Notes: a model not told the origin generated them from the letters alone. 43,017 nt of DNA from Flavobacteriales bacterium UBA7878 (GCA_002501205.1 DLRW01000080.1:1-43017), one strand, 5' to 3'. Shown: positions 8,966-18,038, counted from the stretch's first letter. Made by a program: numbers and translations.

Positions 8966-9988
8966 CTAATCTATGTTTCTGATTTTCTTTTCCCAGCGCC
9001 AGGCATCTGCCATAGCATCGTCTAAGCTTTTTTCGGCCTTCCAGCCCAAAACGGTATTGGCCTTAGTGGTATCGGCATAAGCAGCCGTCACGTCACCAGG
9101 TCTGCGCTCCACTATTTTATAATTCAATTTGCTATTGGATACGCGTTCAAAAGATTGAATCACCTCCAATACGGTAGAACCCGTTCCAGTACCCAGATTA
9201 AACACTTCGTAGGCACCTTCATTTTGGCGATTCAACAAGCGGTTTAGAGCTACCACATGGGCTTTGGCCACATCCACCACATGAATATAATCCCTTTCAT
9301 TGGTGCCATCACGCGTTTCGTAATCGCTTCCAAAAACCGCCAATTGCTCACGTACTTTAGCTGCGGTTTGAGTTACATAAGGCACTAAATTAAGAGGTAC
9401 TCCCAAAGGAGATTCACCAATCATTGCACTGGGATGTGCACCAATTGGATTAAAGTACCGCAATGAAATTGCATTAAATCCATGAGCGTTTATGGCATCC
9501 TGAATAATTTCCTCTCCCACTTGCTTGGTATTTCCATAAGGGGAAATTGCCGCCTTAACCGGGCTATTCTCCGTGATAGGCAGCTCATCTGCTTCACCAT
9601 AAACTGTACAGCTACTGCTAAAGATTAAATTATCAATCTGCAGGTCGCGCATTTCCTGAAGCAGGTAAACCAGGGAGCCTAAATTATTCTCATAATACTC
9701 TAAGGGTTTGTGAACCGATTCACCCACCGCTTTAAAAGCAGCAAAATGAATAATTCCATCCAAAGAACTGTAGCGACCAAAGAAATCCCGCACTTCAGAT
9801 TTCGATTTTAAATCGACTCTTTCAAAAACGGGACGATGACTGGTTATTCCTTCAATTCCATCCAGAACTGAAGCGGTAGAATTACTAAGATCGTCTATCA
9901 ATACCGGCTCATGCCCGGCTTTGATTAATTCGACTGCGGTATGTGAGCCAATAAAACCTAATCCGCCGGTTACCAGAATTTGAGCCAT
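8966..9988 (-). CDS. galE: UDP-glucose 4-epimerase
   Basis: A 340-residue extended SDR enzyme interconverting UDP-glucose and UDP-galactose. The NAD-binding motif TGGLGFIGSH lies at residues 7-16. The catalytic SSSCTVYG (about 124-131) and Tyr151-x3-Lys155 (YGNTK) are present, as is the GalE segment RYFNPIGAHPSAMIGE. The length is normal for GalE. It sits in the sugar operon, 2 bases after the UDP-glucuronate decarboxylase gene and 7 bases before rfbB. It may also accept N-acetylated sugars; the sequence alone does not settle this. Confidence 0.94.
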   Translation of the reverse strand: MAQILVTGGLGFIGSHTAVELIKAGHEPVLIDDLSNSTASVLDGIEGITSHRPVFERVDLKSKSEVRDFFGRYSSLDGIIHFAAFKAVGESVHKPLEYYENNLGSLVYLLQEMRDLQIDNLIFSSSCTVYGEADELPITENSPVKAAISPYGNTKQVGEEIIQDAINAHGFNAISLRYFNPIGAHPSAMIGESPLGVPLNLVPYVTQTAAKVREQLAVFGSDYETRDGTNERDYIHVVDVAKAHVVALNRLLNRQNEGAYEVFNLGTGTGSTVLEVIQSFERVSNSKLNYKIVERRPGDVTAAYADTTKANTVLGWKAEKSLDDAMADAWRWEKKIRNID

Positions 9989-9990
9989 AT

Positions 9991-10983
9991 CTATTGCTTT
10001 TGACGAATGTAATCTTTGAAGTCTTTATGCTCCTTTTTATAGAGCTCTTCGGTTGGTAGGGATTTGAAGTATTCGTAGGTAATCTTTAATCCTTCAGACC
10101 GACTAACCTTCGGCTCCCAGCCCAATAGTTCTTTGGCTTTTGTAATATCGGGACGTCTCTGCGTGGGATCGTCTTTTGGTAAATCTTTGTAGATCACTTT
10201 TTGATCGGTACCCGTAAGCTTGATGATCTCCTCTGCAAACTCGCCAATGGTAATTTCATCCGGGTTGCCAATATTCACAGGGCCGGCATAATCGCTCATC
10301 AATAAGCGGTAAATACCTTCAACCAAATCGTCTACATAGCAAAAGGAACGAGTTTGCGATCCATCGCCAAAAACGGTGAGGTCTTCACCCCTTAATGCCT
10401 GCCCGATAAAGGCCGGTAAAACCCGACCGTCATTTAGGCGCATTCTGGGACCATAAGTATTAAAGATACGTACGATACGAGTTTCTAATCCATGATAAGT
10501 ATGATAAGCCATGGTCATCGCTTCTTGAAAACGCTTGGCCTCATCATATACTCCCCTAGGACCTACGGGGTTTACATGCCCCCAATATTCCTCGGTTTGC
10601 GGATGCACCTGCGGATCACCATAGACCTCCGAAGTAGAGGCTATAATAAGGCGCGCTCCTTTGGCCATGGCTAGTCCCAAGCAATTATGAATTCCCAAAG
10701 AACCTACTTTGAGGGTTTGAATTGGAATTTTCAGGTAATCAATGGGGCTGGCCGGTGATGCAAAATGAAGGATGTAATCAAGCTCTCCTGAAACATGGAT
10801 GAATTTGGAAACATCATGGTGATAAAACTCAAATTCTTCTTTGGCAAAGAGATGCTCGATATTTTTCAGGTCCCCCGTAATCAGGTTATCCATGCCCACC
10901 ACTTGAAAGCCTTCAGCAATGAAACGATCACATAAATGGGAACCTAAAAAACCGGCTGCACCCGTAATTAGAACTCTTTTCAT
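9991..10983 (-). CDS. UDP-glucuronate decarboxylase (UDP-xylose synthase)
   Basis: A 330-residue SDR enzyme. The NAD-binding motif is TGAAGFLGSH (residues 7-16), and the catalytic Tyr146-x3-Lys150 sits in GVYDEAKRFQE, the signature of UDP-xylose synthases. Other family segments are FASPASPIDYL and RIFNTYGPRM. It converts UDP-glucuronate to UDP-xylose with loss of CO2. The UDP-glucose dehydrogenase that makes its substrate lies 6 bases upstream in the same operon, so the two steps from UDP-glucose to UDP-xylose are encoded together. The product probably feeds an extracellular or LPS-linked polysaccharide. Confidence 0.93.
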   Translation of the reverse strand: MKRVLITGAAGFLGSHLCDRFIAEGFQVVGMDNLITGDLKNIEHLFAKEEFEFYHHDVSKFIHVSGELDYILHFASPASPIDYLKIPIQTLKVGSLGIHNCLGLAMAKGARLIIASTSEVYGDPQVHPQTEEYWGHVNPVGPRGVYDEAKRFQEAMTMAYHTYHGLETRIVRIFNTYGPRMRLNDGRVLPAFIGQALRGEDLTVFGDGSQTRSFCYVDDLVEGIYRLLMSDYAGPVNIGNPDEITIGEFAEEIIKLTGTDQKVIYKDLPKDDPTQRRPDITKAKELLGWEPKVSRSEGLKITYEYFKSLPTEELYKKEHKDFKDYIRQKQ

Positions 10984-10989
10984 AGGAAA

Positions 10990-12309
10990 TTAGGATTTTA
11001 CCCCAATACAGTGGTACTCAAAACCTAACTCCGCCATTCGGCTAATTTCGAAGATGTTTCGACCATCAAAAATAAGGGGGCTATTCAAGGAGTCTTTAAT
11101 TTCTTCAAAGTCAGGAACCCTGAATTCACTCCATTCGGTTACCACTAACAAGGCATCTGCGCCTTTAATGGCTTCATATTCGTTTTCAGCATAGGTGATG
11201 CGATCGCCTAAATCATGCTTAGCTTCTTCCATAGCTACGGGATCGTAAGCAGATACAGTTGCTCCTTCTGCCAGTAATTTCTCGATAATTACTACGGAAG
11301 GGGCTTCACGCATATCATCAGTATTTGGCTTAAAGGAAAGACCCCAAACTGCGAAATGCTTGCCTTTAAGATCGCCATTGAAGCGTTTTAATACCTTTTG
11401 GAAAAGAACTGATTTTTGGTCTTCGTTCACCTCTTCTACCGACTGTAAGATGCGCATTTCATAGCCATTTTCACGAGCCGTGCGCACTAATGCCTTCACA
11501 TCTTTAGGGAAACAGCTACCTCCGTAACCAATTCCGGGATAGATAAACTTATTGCCGATACGTGGATCAGAGCCAATACCTCTACGCACCAGGTTTACAT
11601 CGGCACCCATAATCTCACAAAGATTGGCCACATCATTCATGAATGAAATCTTGGTTGCCAACATTGCATTTGCAGCGTACTTGGTCATTTCAGCCGATGG
11701 AATATCCATGAAAATTACCGGATGACCATTAAGGGTAAAGGGGTGATATAATTTCTCCAGAACCTTACGGGCGCGTTCAGACTCTACTCCCACTACAATG
11801 CGATCGGGCTTCATGAAGTCATTTACCGCTGCACCTTCTTTCAGGAACTCAGGATTAGACGCCACATCGAAATCGATGCTTACACCTCGACGATCCAAAG
11901 CATCTTTAATTTCTTTTTTAACCTTAGCAGCAGTTCCAACCGGCACGGTAGATTTGGTGATAATCACACCATAATCATTCATGTTTTCACCGATTTCACG
12001 GGCAACGGTTAGTACATATTTAAGGTCGGCACTTCCATCTTCTCCTGGAGGAGTTCCCACAGCAATAAAGGCTGCATCAGCGTCTTTAATGGCTTCTCCT
12101 AAATTGGTAGAAAACTGAAGACGATTTTTCTCATAGTTGCGATGTACCAATTTATCCAAACCGGGTTCGTAAATAGGGAGAATACCCTGCTTAAGGTTTT
12201 CGATTTTCTTTACATCGACATCAACGCAGGTTACATCAATACCTACTTCAGAAAGACAGGTACCTGTAACTAAACCTACATATCCTGTTCCAACTATAAC
12301 TATTTTCAT
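10990..12309 (-). CDS. ugd: UDP-glucose 6-dehydrogenase
   Basis: A 439-residue enzyme of the UDP-glucose/GDP-mannose dehydrogenase family that oxidises UDP-glucose to UDP-glucuronate with two NAD+. The N-terminal Rossmann motif is VGTGYVGLVTG (6-16). The catalytic cysteine is Cys266 in GYGGSCFPKD. The central dimerisation helix and C-terminal UDP-binding domain (WGLSFKPNTDDMREAPS) are complete. Only 2 bases separate it from the aminotransferase upstream and 6 from the decarboxylase downstream. An N-acetylated substrate would be a possible alternative given the WbpE-like neighbour, but the sequence looks like an ordinary Ugd. Confidence 0.95.
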   Translation of the reverse strand: MKIVIVGTGYVGLVTGTCLSEVGIDVTCVDVDVKKIENLKQGILPIYEPGLDKLVHRNYEKNRLQFSTNLGEAIKDADAAFIAVGTPPGEDGSADLKYVLTVAREIGENMNDYGVIITKSTVPVGTAAKVKKEIKDALDRRGVSIDFDVASNPEFLKEGAAVNDFMKPDRIVVGVESERARKVLEKLYHPFTLNGHPVIFMDIPSAEMTKYAANAMLATKISFMNDVANLCEIMGADVNLVRRGIGSDPRIGNKFIYPGIGYGGSCFPKDVKALVRTARENGYEMRILQSVEEVNEDQKSVLFQKVLKRFNGDLKGKHFAVWGLSFKPNTDDMREAPSVVIIEKLLAEGATVSAYDPVAMEEAKHDLGDRITYAENEYEAIKGADALLVVTEWSEFRVPDFEEIKDSLNSPLIFDGRNIFEISRMAELGFEYHCIGVKS

Positions 12310-12311
12310 GA

Positions 12312-13448
12312 TTAATGGTTCTTGATGAAGTTAAGTACTTCGGAGGTTATATGTTCTAATTGATCTTTTTCTAGCTCTGTATGCATGGGCAGCGAAAATA
12401 CCCGACTCACCAAACGGTTGGTTATCGGAAAATCATCTTTCTGATAACGATCGTCCTGATAGGCCTTTTGCATATGTAATGCAACCGGATAGTAAATCAT
12501 GGCAGGAATGTCTTTCGACTGCAAATACTCTACTAATTTATCGCGATCAACACCTTCTGCTAATTGCAAAGTGTACTGATGAAATACATGCTCAGATTTC
12601 GAATCGCGAACCGGGGTTTTTAATTCTGGGGTATCCGCAAAGGCCTGATCATAATAATCTGCTGCTGCCTGTCTGGCTTTGATATAATCATCTAAAAAGG
12701 GAAGCTTGCAGCGTAAGATTGCAGCTTGTATGGAATCTAAACGTGAGTTCACACCAATCATATCATGGTAGTATCGCACCGTTTGGCCATGGTTTGCAAT
12801 GATGCGAATTTTAGAAGCTAAATCATCATCATTGGTAAAGATGGCACCGCCATCACCAAAGCAGCCTAAATTCTTACTAGGAAAAAATGAGGTTGTCCCA
12901 ATATCACCAATGGTACCGGCTTTTGCGCTTGTTCCATTTTCAAAATGATAACTAGAGCCAATCGCCTGAGCAGTGTCTTCCACTACATAAAGATTATGTT
13001 CTTTGGCAATTTGCATGATGGTCTCCAAATCGGCACATTGCCCGAACAAATGCACGGGAACAATCGCTTTAGTTTTAGGACCAATAGCCTCTCGCACTTG
13101 ATCGGTATTTAAACCAAATGTATCTTCATCAACATCTACCAAAACCGGGGTTAAACCCAAAAGCGCTATTACTTCTGCGGTAGCGACATATGTAAAAGTT
13201 GCTGTAATCACCTCATCACCGGGCTTTAAGCCCAGAGCCATCATAGCTATTTGCAGGGCATCTGTTCCATTTGCGCAAGGAATCACATGTTTTACTCCTA
13301 AATAACTTTCCAGTTCGGCTTGAAAGGATTTAACCTCAGGTCCATTGATATAGGCAGAGGAACGCACAACATCAAGGATGGCTTTATCTACTTGATCCTG
13401 AATTTTTTGATATTGGCTGACCAAGTCAACCATTTGAATTTTTTTCAT
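12312..13448 (-). CDS. DegT/DnrJ/EryC1/StrS-family sugar aminotransferase
   Basis: A 378-residue PLP-dependent aminotransferase, first gene of the sugar operon. The PLP lysine is Lys192 in FFPSKNLGCFGDGGA and the ring-nitrogen Asp is Asp158 in VVEDTAQAIGS. The N-terminal segment INGPEVKSFQAELESYLG and the GTDAL motif are typical. It transfers an amino group, usually from glutamate, to a 3- or 4-keto nucleotide sugar. The pattern is reminiscent of WbpE (UDP-2-acetamido-3-keto-glucuronate), but the matching acetyltransferase and oxidase are not present here; the 4-keto product of RfbB is the other candidate substrate. Confidence 0.92.
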   Translation of the reverse strand: MKKIQMVDLVSQYQKIQDQVDKAILDVVRSSAYINGPEVKSFQAELESYLGVKHVIPCANGTDALQIAMMALGLKPGDEVITATFTYVATAEVIALLGLTPVLVDVDEDTFGLNTDQVREAIGPKTKAIVPVHLFGQCADLETIMQIAKEHNLYVVEDTAQAIGSSYHFENGTSAKAGTIGDIGTTSFFPSKNLGCFGDGGAIFTNDDDLASKIRIIANHGQTVRYYHDMIGVNSRLDSIQAAILRCKLPFLDDYIKARQAAADYYDQAFADTPELKTPVRDSKSEHVFHQYTLQLAEGVDRDKLVEYLQSKDIPAMIYYPVALHMQKAYQDDRYQKDDFPITNRLVSRVFSLPMHTELEKDQLEHITSEVLNFIKNH

Positions 13449-13484
13449 GGATTTTTTTATATCCGAATATGGGGTTTAAAGTAA

Positions 13485-13492
13485 CAAAGATA
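13485..13492 (-). promoter_or_regulatory. Promoter -7 element of the nucleotide-sugar operon
   Basis: On the minus strand TATCTTTG matches the Bacteroidota -7 consensus TAnnTTTG exactly, about 37 bases before the aminotransferase ATG. TTG triplets lie 12 and 24 bases further upstream, neither at the ideal distance. Confidence 0.5.
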
Positions 13493-13608
13493 AAGACCAC
13501 TATGCAATAGGCGACCCAATTGCAGTGGCAATAAATGAAATTAAAGACTCAAGATTTTTGTCTTTCCCAGGCACTTCAATTTTTTAAGTAAAAATCAAGC
13601 TTATCAAA

Positions 13609-13638
13609 CAAAAAAAAGGCCCGGATTAATACCGGGCC
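13609..13638 (-). terminator. Rho-independent terminator of the two-gene small-protein operon
   Basis: A 7-base GC-rich stem (GGCCCGG 13618-13624 with CCGGGCC 13632-13638) with a 7-base loop. On the minus strand it is followed by nine T residues. It lies downstream of the minus-strand gene ending at 13743 and upstream of the promoter of the sugar operon, so it insulates the two. Confidence 0.85.
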
Positions 13639-13742
13639 AGGAGTGAGGAGATGGAGAATAAAAATCATAATTTCATTTCGCTTTCAAATTCCATTGCGAA
13701 GCCTTACACTTTTCCTAATACTATACTCCAAAAGACTTCAAT

Positions 13743-14135
13743 CTAAGCGAACTTGCTAAAGCCACGTACTTCATGCAATCGATTTGAAGCGATCCAAACG
13801 GTCACCGCTCCTCTTTCACCGAAAACTCGTACGATAGCACCAAAACCAAACTTACCCTTTACCCGCACTTTTACATGTGAACCTATAACGGTGGAGTACA
13901 AGCCATTGGAATGCACCAGATGACCATTTTTAAATGTTAATATCGGATTATACCATTTGTACACCAATTGCCACATAAACACCGAGAAAAAGACGATTAA
14001 AGGCACGTAGAAATAAATAATATCTAGATTAAATGAATCCCAAATCAGAAACAAAATCATCCCAACTATTAATAAGCCCGCGCTTTTAATTAAAAACTCC
14101 AATAAAACGAATGTAAAACTCCTATAATGCATCAT
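13743..14135 (-). CDS. Small membrane protein of unknown function
   Basis: About 130 residues from the ATG at 14135; a GTG at 14138 and another ATG at 14132 are alternatives. Two hydrophobic segments (about residues 8-30 and 38-58) form an N-terminal hairpin, followed by a basic, beta-rich, probably soluble domain of about 70 residues (YNPILTFKNGHLVHSNG ... KVRVKGKFGFGAIVRVFG). I do not recognise the family. The start overlaps the end of the upstream 63-residue gene by about 14 bases, so the two are translationally coupled and probably work together. A terminator lies about 100 bases downstream. Confidence 0.65.
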   Translation of the reverse strand: MMHYRSFTFVLLEFLIKSAGLLIVGMILFLIWDSFNLDIIYFYVPLIVFFSVFMWQLVYKWYNPILTFKNGHLVHSNGLYSTVIGSHVKVRVKGKFGFGAIVRVFGERGAVTVWIASNRLHEVRGFSKFA

Positions 14136-14313
14136 CACTTTTTCGATTTTGTTTAATTCGACTTATCCCTATTGCGGCCCCTCCAACTAAGAGCACTTCG
14201 ACAAAACCAATTGGGGTTGGGGCTCCAGGACCACCGCCACTAGGCTGGGCAGAAACTTCCGTTAAGATTAAAATCAGCAATATTGCTATTGCAAATCCAA
14301 ATTTCGATTTCAT
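14122..14313 (-). CDS. Small secreted protein with PID/PEP-CTERM-like sorting tail
   Basis: A 63-residue protein. It has a signal peptide (MKSKFGFAIAILLILILTEVSAQ), then a glycine/proline-rich stretch (PSGGGPGAPTP), a single hydrophobic segment (FVEVLLVGGAAIGISRI) and a basic tail (KQNRKSDDAL). This short-motif, transmembrane, basic-tail order resembles the PID-CTERM/PEP-CTERM protein-sorting signals of Bacteroidota, here with almost no protein between signal peptide and tail. The canonical PID or PEP tripeptide is not seen, so family assignment is inference. No exosortase gene is in the window. It is first in a two-gene operon. Confidence 0.6.
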   Translation of the reverse strand: MKSKFGFAIAILLILILTEVSAQPSGGGPGAPTPIGFVEVLLVGGAAIGISRIKQNRKSDDAL

Positions 14314-14681
14314 ATAACCTGAGTACTTTTATTAAATTCCTTTTCATTTGAATTTCTACTCATCTATTACCCCCAAGAATAAATGTTAAGAATCATTACT
14401 ATACAGCACCTATAAATCACCATTAACAAGGATGCTAAACAACAGTAACAAATTAAGAGCATCGACAATTTAGGAGCCGTAATACTTCATGCCTATTAGC
14501 CGTAAAACATTGGCCTTGAACTGTAGACTTTGTTCTACAAAAAACTGCTATTTAAGGCATGGAATTTTTGTGATAAAGGAAAATGGCTAGCTAATCACCA
14601 ATCCCTACTGTTATGAATTGTATGAGAAGGGCAAGCAACAGCCAAATGGAAATAGCAAAAGCAAAAAAGCCCCTATTTCAA
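14314..14681. other. Intergenic region with a GTTCTACA motif
   Basis: This 368-base AT-rich stretch lies between a minus-strand kinase gene ending at 14682 and the start of the small-protein operon at 14313. It holds no convincing gene. The one notable element is the dyad at 14522-14539 (TGTAGA and TCTACA separated by six bases). I see no strong terminator hairpin for the kinase gene. Confidence 0.6.
14522..14539. promoter_or_regulatory. Dyad containing the recurring TGTTCTACA motif
   Basis: TGTAGA-N6-TCTACA, an inverted repeat whose right half reads TGTTCTACA (14531-14539). The same 8-9-mer occurs three more times, all in intergenic regions next to the sensor kinase and response regulator genes (17955, 22326 reversed, 22385). 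A binding site for one of those regulators is the simplest explanation, but this is inference. Confidence 0.4.
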
Positions 14682-17600
14682 CTAAGATTTCATTGCGGCG
14701 TAAAAAGGCAAACAAACCCTTACCTGGAGACCTTTTCCTGAAGCATTTTGAAAAAGAAGTGAGCCATTGAGTTGACCGATAATTTCTCGAACCATAGGCA
14801 ATCCAACTCCCATACCTACCGCTCCACGCTGCCCGCCTTTACTGCGCACGGCCACTCCGCTATTAATGGCATTAAGTCGTTTGGAATCCTGAATCCCCGG
14901 ACCATCATCCGTAACTTCAAGGCATATCCTTTGATCTTCCTCAAAGATTCGAATCCAAATTTTTCGGTTACAATATTTAATAGCGTTCTCCACGATATTT
15001 TCAACCACTATTTCGAGGGCTTTTGGTCGAGTTGCGACTAGAAAATCTTGCTTCAAATCCCAATCCACCAAAATGCGGTACTTCATTAATTCGGCTGCTT
15101 TTCGTTCCAGGACTTGATCCACCGCCTTACCCAAAGGGAATTGATTTTCAGAATCCATTAAATCCTGATTTCGAATCCACTCGAGTATAGTATTGGCCGT
15201 TTCGTAGGCTCCTCGAGTAGAAGTACTTAATATTTCTAAATCTCGACTAAGATCTTCTAGTCCTTTTGCCCGGGTTTTTTCCTTTATATCAAAAGCAACA
15301 TCCGCCATAAAGCGCAAAGGCCCCCTAATATCATGCGAGAATATGGTGATCATCCGATCTCGAAGTCCAACGGCACGATTTAATTGTTGTCGGGATTCTT
15401 GCAAGTCCGCAACCGTATTCGCTAAACTCACATTGCTCCGGGCTATTTCATCGGTTCTTTCCTCAATCTCATCTTTCAAGCGCCGCTGATAGGCCCTATT
15501 TCTTCGCTGAACCAACTCAAACAAGCCTATAATTAGGAACAAGGCCACCAAGCCCATGATTAAGAAAAAGGCTAGTGTTTCATGGAAACGAGGACCCACA
15601 GAGAATTTCCAAACTCTAAAAATCCGATCTTCCTTGGACGTGAAAGGCATGTATATCTCCAAACTGTAGGTGCTATTGCTGGGTAAACGATCAAATAGCA
15701 ATCCTCTTTCAAAATCCACCTCTCGCCATTCCGAATTCAATTCTGGCACCCGATAATATACAGGCGCATTCTCTTCACTTCCATAATATGGGTTAATAAG
15801 CTTTACCATTAAATTTGAAAACAATGGCGGCAATTCCGTATTCTCAATAATGGATATATTTTGCCCATCCAGATACACCTCCTCCAAAATCAAATCATCA
15901 TGATAAACGGGCATAAAGCTTTTAAAGTCAGACTCTAAATAGGTGATTCCATCTGGATTTGGCATGGCTAACTTTCCATCCAAATTGGAAATAATGGGCT
16001 CAGAAGTTCCACCACCATTAAACTCAAAATTCCTCAATCCCTCATGAGCGCTAAAAGCAGTAAAGCTTGGAAAGGGAACATCGCCATTTAGGTAGGCTAC
16101 AAATAGCTCTTGAGGAGTTACATACAATCCCTGATTGGTACTAAACAGTAAACAATCACCTACCTGCCTAATACCATGACAGGCCTCCATGGCAAGATTA
16201 CCTTTCAAATCTAATTTAGACCACTGCCCACTCTCCCAAACATAAATACCTCTCCCATAAGTAGTTAAAAGAACCCTATCTCCTATTCGGTATAAAAAAC
16301 GTGAATTAAGATCTTCCTTCTCCGTTATCCGCACAACCCGACCCTTACGTGTTTTTAAATCGTAGATGACCATTTCTGCTTTAAAACCATATAGCATCCA
16401 AACGGTAGAATCATTCAAGAAGAACAATTGTCCAGCATAATTCACCTTGCCATGATCGGTTGGCACCGAAGCCACGCAAATCAAACTATCCCCCTGCAGG
16501 CGCATCAAACCCATAGATTCGATAAACATATAAACCTCTCCTTCTCTTTGAATGATATGTCCAGTTCGAACATTGACTGAATCTACCGGACCTTTCAAAT
16601 AGCTTCTTCTACCATTTTCCAAATCAATCAATAAGGGCCTGGATGGTTCCTCTACAGCATATATTTGCTTTAGACTTGCATTATAGCCCAATAATCCAGA
16701 ATAACTCTTGTACAAAGAGCCGCATTCCACATTAGAATTGTGGTATAAAACTCCCAAGCTTGAAAGGATCGAATCTTTCCCGATAGCCGCCAGGGTATAA
16801 TTAGGCACTCCGGCCGCACAACTGCTATCCGATACAATTTGCTTGATAAAAACGGGAGCCATTATCATCAAACCCTTTTTGCGAGTTCCCAGAAATATCC
16901 GCGCATCGTCTTTGCTGTATAAACAGGAAGAGTATTCATTCTGAGGCACGGATTGAGCAATCAATTGCATTTGTAAACCCTCATTCTCATCCGGAGTAAA
17001 TTGATAGAGTTCCCCATTTCGGTAGAGATAAGCCTTGTTCTCTGCCGCATTCCATAGCATTTGACTTTGCTGTGGGTTTTCCTCCCATTTTTGAAGCTGC
17101 CCTAAATCCGGCACGGAGCCAATAGTATCTATAAAAGTCCCCTTAACTCGAATAATCGCACCATCTTCTTGAAGGACAAACATGCACTCTCCAAATACCA
17201 TTAAATGCTTACGGCTAAAGCTCGTTAGCTTATAGGGCACCTCATCCATGCCAGTTCCATCATTGTAATACAATGCATTGGCCTCCCCATCATTATCGAA
17301 GTAATAGCGATTAGAATCCACCATATACTGATGAAATCCATGCCAACGTATCAGTTCACTTTCGCCTACACTACCATTGCGGAAAAATAAATAGCCTCGG
17401 TTATCTTCATTTTGATTAGTAAGTGTTCTTTGATCTATCGACAGCAATGAATACTGGAAAAACTCATTCAAAGCCAAAATCCTATTGGATCGGGTACGGT
17501 AAAAGTTCAGTATCCGCACACCATTCATCAAGGAATCATCCTGAGGAAGAAAAGCTTTAAGCTGACGACCTGAATAGCGAAACAGCCCCTGTTGAGTCCC

Positions 17601-17807
17601 AATCCACAATAAATGCTCCGGGCTCATATGCAGAGCAGTAACCTCATTCTGCATCAAACCGGAAGTGTTATTGATATATTCAATATTATACTTGAGGACG
17701 GGTACTGGTGCCAGAACTCGCAGTCTAGCTATTTCAGCATGAACTGGAACACACGCTATAAAAAGTAAGACGTTGAAGAATACGCTATAGAAATACCTCT
17801 GTTTCAA
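14682..17807 (-). CDS. Periplasmic-propeller sensor histidine kinase
   Basis: A 1041-residue kinase. A signal peptide (about 1-24) is followed by a long periplasmic region with two-component-regulator-propeller style repeats (for example LLWIGTQQGLFRYSGRQLKAF) and a Y_Y_Y-like beta domain near 640-735. One transmembrane helix follows (about 746-766), then a coiled linker, a HisKA domain with His825 in FSHDIRGPLRF, and a HATPase_c domain (Asn941 in ENAIKY, then DDGPGI, then GVGLPMVREII). Unlike classical hybrid systems it has no receiver or AraC domain, so it needs a separate regulator; the two LuxR-type regulators at 21.1 and 22.5 kb are candidates. The start is TTG (17807); no better codon lies upstream. 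It is flanked on both sides by the GTTCTACA motif. Confidence 0.92.
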   Translation of the reverse strand: MKQRYFYSVFFNVLLFIACVPVHAEIARLRVLAPVPVLKYNIEYINNTSGLMQNEVTALHMSPEHLLWIGTQQGLFRYSGRQLKAFLPQDDSLMNGVRILNFYRTRSNRILALNEFFQYSLLSIDQRTLTNQNEDNRGYLFFRNGSVGESELIRWHGFHQYMVDSNRYYFDNDGEANALYYNDGTGMDEVPYKLTSFSRKHLMVFGECMFVLQEDGAIIRVKGTFIDTIGSVPDLGQLQKWEENPQQSQMLWNAAENKAYLYRNGELYQFTPDENEGLQMQLIAQSVPQNEYSSCLYSKDDARIFLGTRKKGLMIMAPVFIKQIVSDSSCAAGVPNYTLAAIGKDSILSSLGVLYHNSNVECGSLYKSYSGLLGYNASLKQIYAVEEPSRPLLIDLENGRRSYLKGPVDSVNVRTGHIIQREGEVYMFIESMGLMRLQGDSLICVASVPTDHGKVNYAGQLFFLNDSTVWMLYGFKAEMVIYDLKTRKGRVVRITEKEDLNSRFLYRIGDRVLLTTYGRGIYVWESGQWSKLDLKGNLAMEACHGIRQVGDCLLFSTNQGLYVTPQELFVAYLNGDVPFPSFTAFSAHEGLRNFEFNGGGTSEPIISNLDGKLAMPNPDGITYLESDFKSFMPVYHDDLILEEVYLDGQNISIIENTELPPLFSNLMVKLINPYYGSEENAPVYYRVPELNSEWREVDFERGLLFDRLPSNSTYSLEIYMPFTSKEDRIFRVWKFSVGPRFHETLAFFLIMGLVALFLIIGLFELVQRRNRAYQRRLKDEIEERTDEIARSNVSLANTVADLQESRQQLNRAVGLRDRMITIFSHDIRGPLRFMADVAFDIKEKTRAKGLEDLSRDLEILSTSTRGAYETANTILEWIRNQDLMDSENQFPLGKAVDQVLERKAAELMKYRILVDWDLKQDFLVATRPKALEIVVENIVENAIKYCNRKIWIRIFEEDQRICLEVTDDGPGIQDSKRLNAINSGVAVRSKGGQRGAVGMGVGLPMVREIIGQLNGSLLFQNASGKGLQVRVCLPFYAAMKS

Positions 17808-17907
17808 AAAACAACAGTTGTTTATTAGAACTTCTATAGACCACCATCGCTTATACTCATAAAAAATAAGCCTTAGGCCATAGAAAAAATGCTCTCAAAA
17901 AAAACAC

Positions 17908-17985
17908 AATTGTCAAAAGCACAGAGTAGTACAAATAAGTTTAAATGTCGAGTATGTTCTACACAACATTACTTCTTTGACAATT
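17908..17985. repeat. 10-base inverted repeat flanking a TGTTCTACA motif
   Basis: AATTGTCAAA at 17908-17917 and TTTGACAATT at 17976-17985 are exact reverse complements separated by 58 bases. The TGTTCTACA motif (17955-17963) lies between them, inside ATGTT-N6-AACAT. It is about 100 bases upstream of the kinase start and could be a two-site operator allowing looping. Confidence 0.55.
17955..17963. promoter_or_regulatory. TGTTCTACA motif upstream of the sensor kinase
   Basis: An exact copy of the 9-mer that also occurs at 14531 and 22385, with its 8-base core reversed at 22326. It lies about 150 bases upstream of the TTG start of the kinase gene. Confidence 0.4.
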
Positions 17986-18038
17986 CCCCCGTTTGAAAAT
18001 ACGAATTTCTCTGCATTTTTAATCTTCCTGCAAACCAA

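Noticed and set aside
13743..14135. Exosortase or sortase for the neighbouring small protein
   Set aside because: It is too short, has two helices only, and lacks the Cys/Arg/His residues expected of exosortases.
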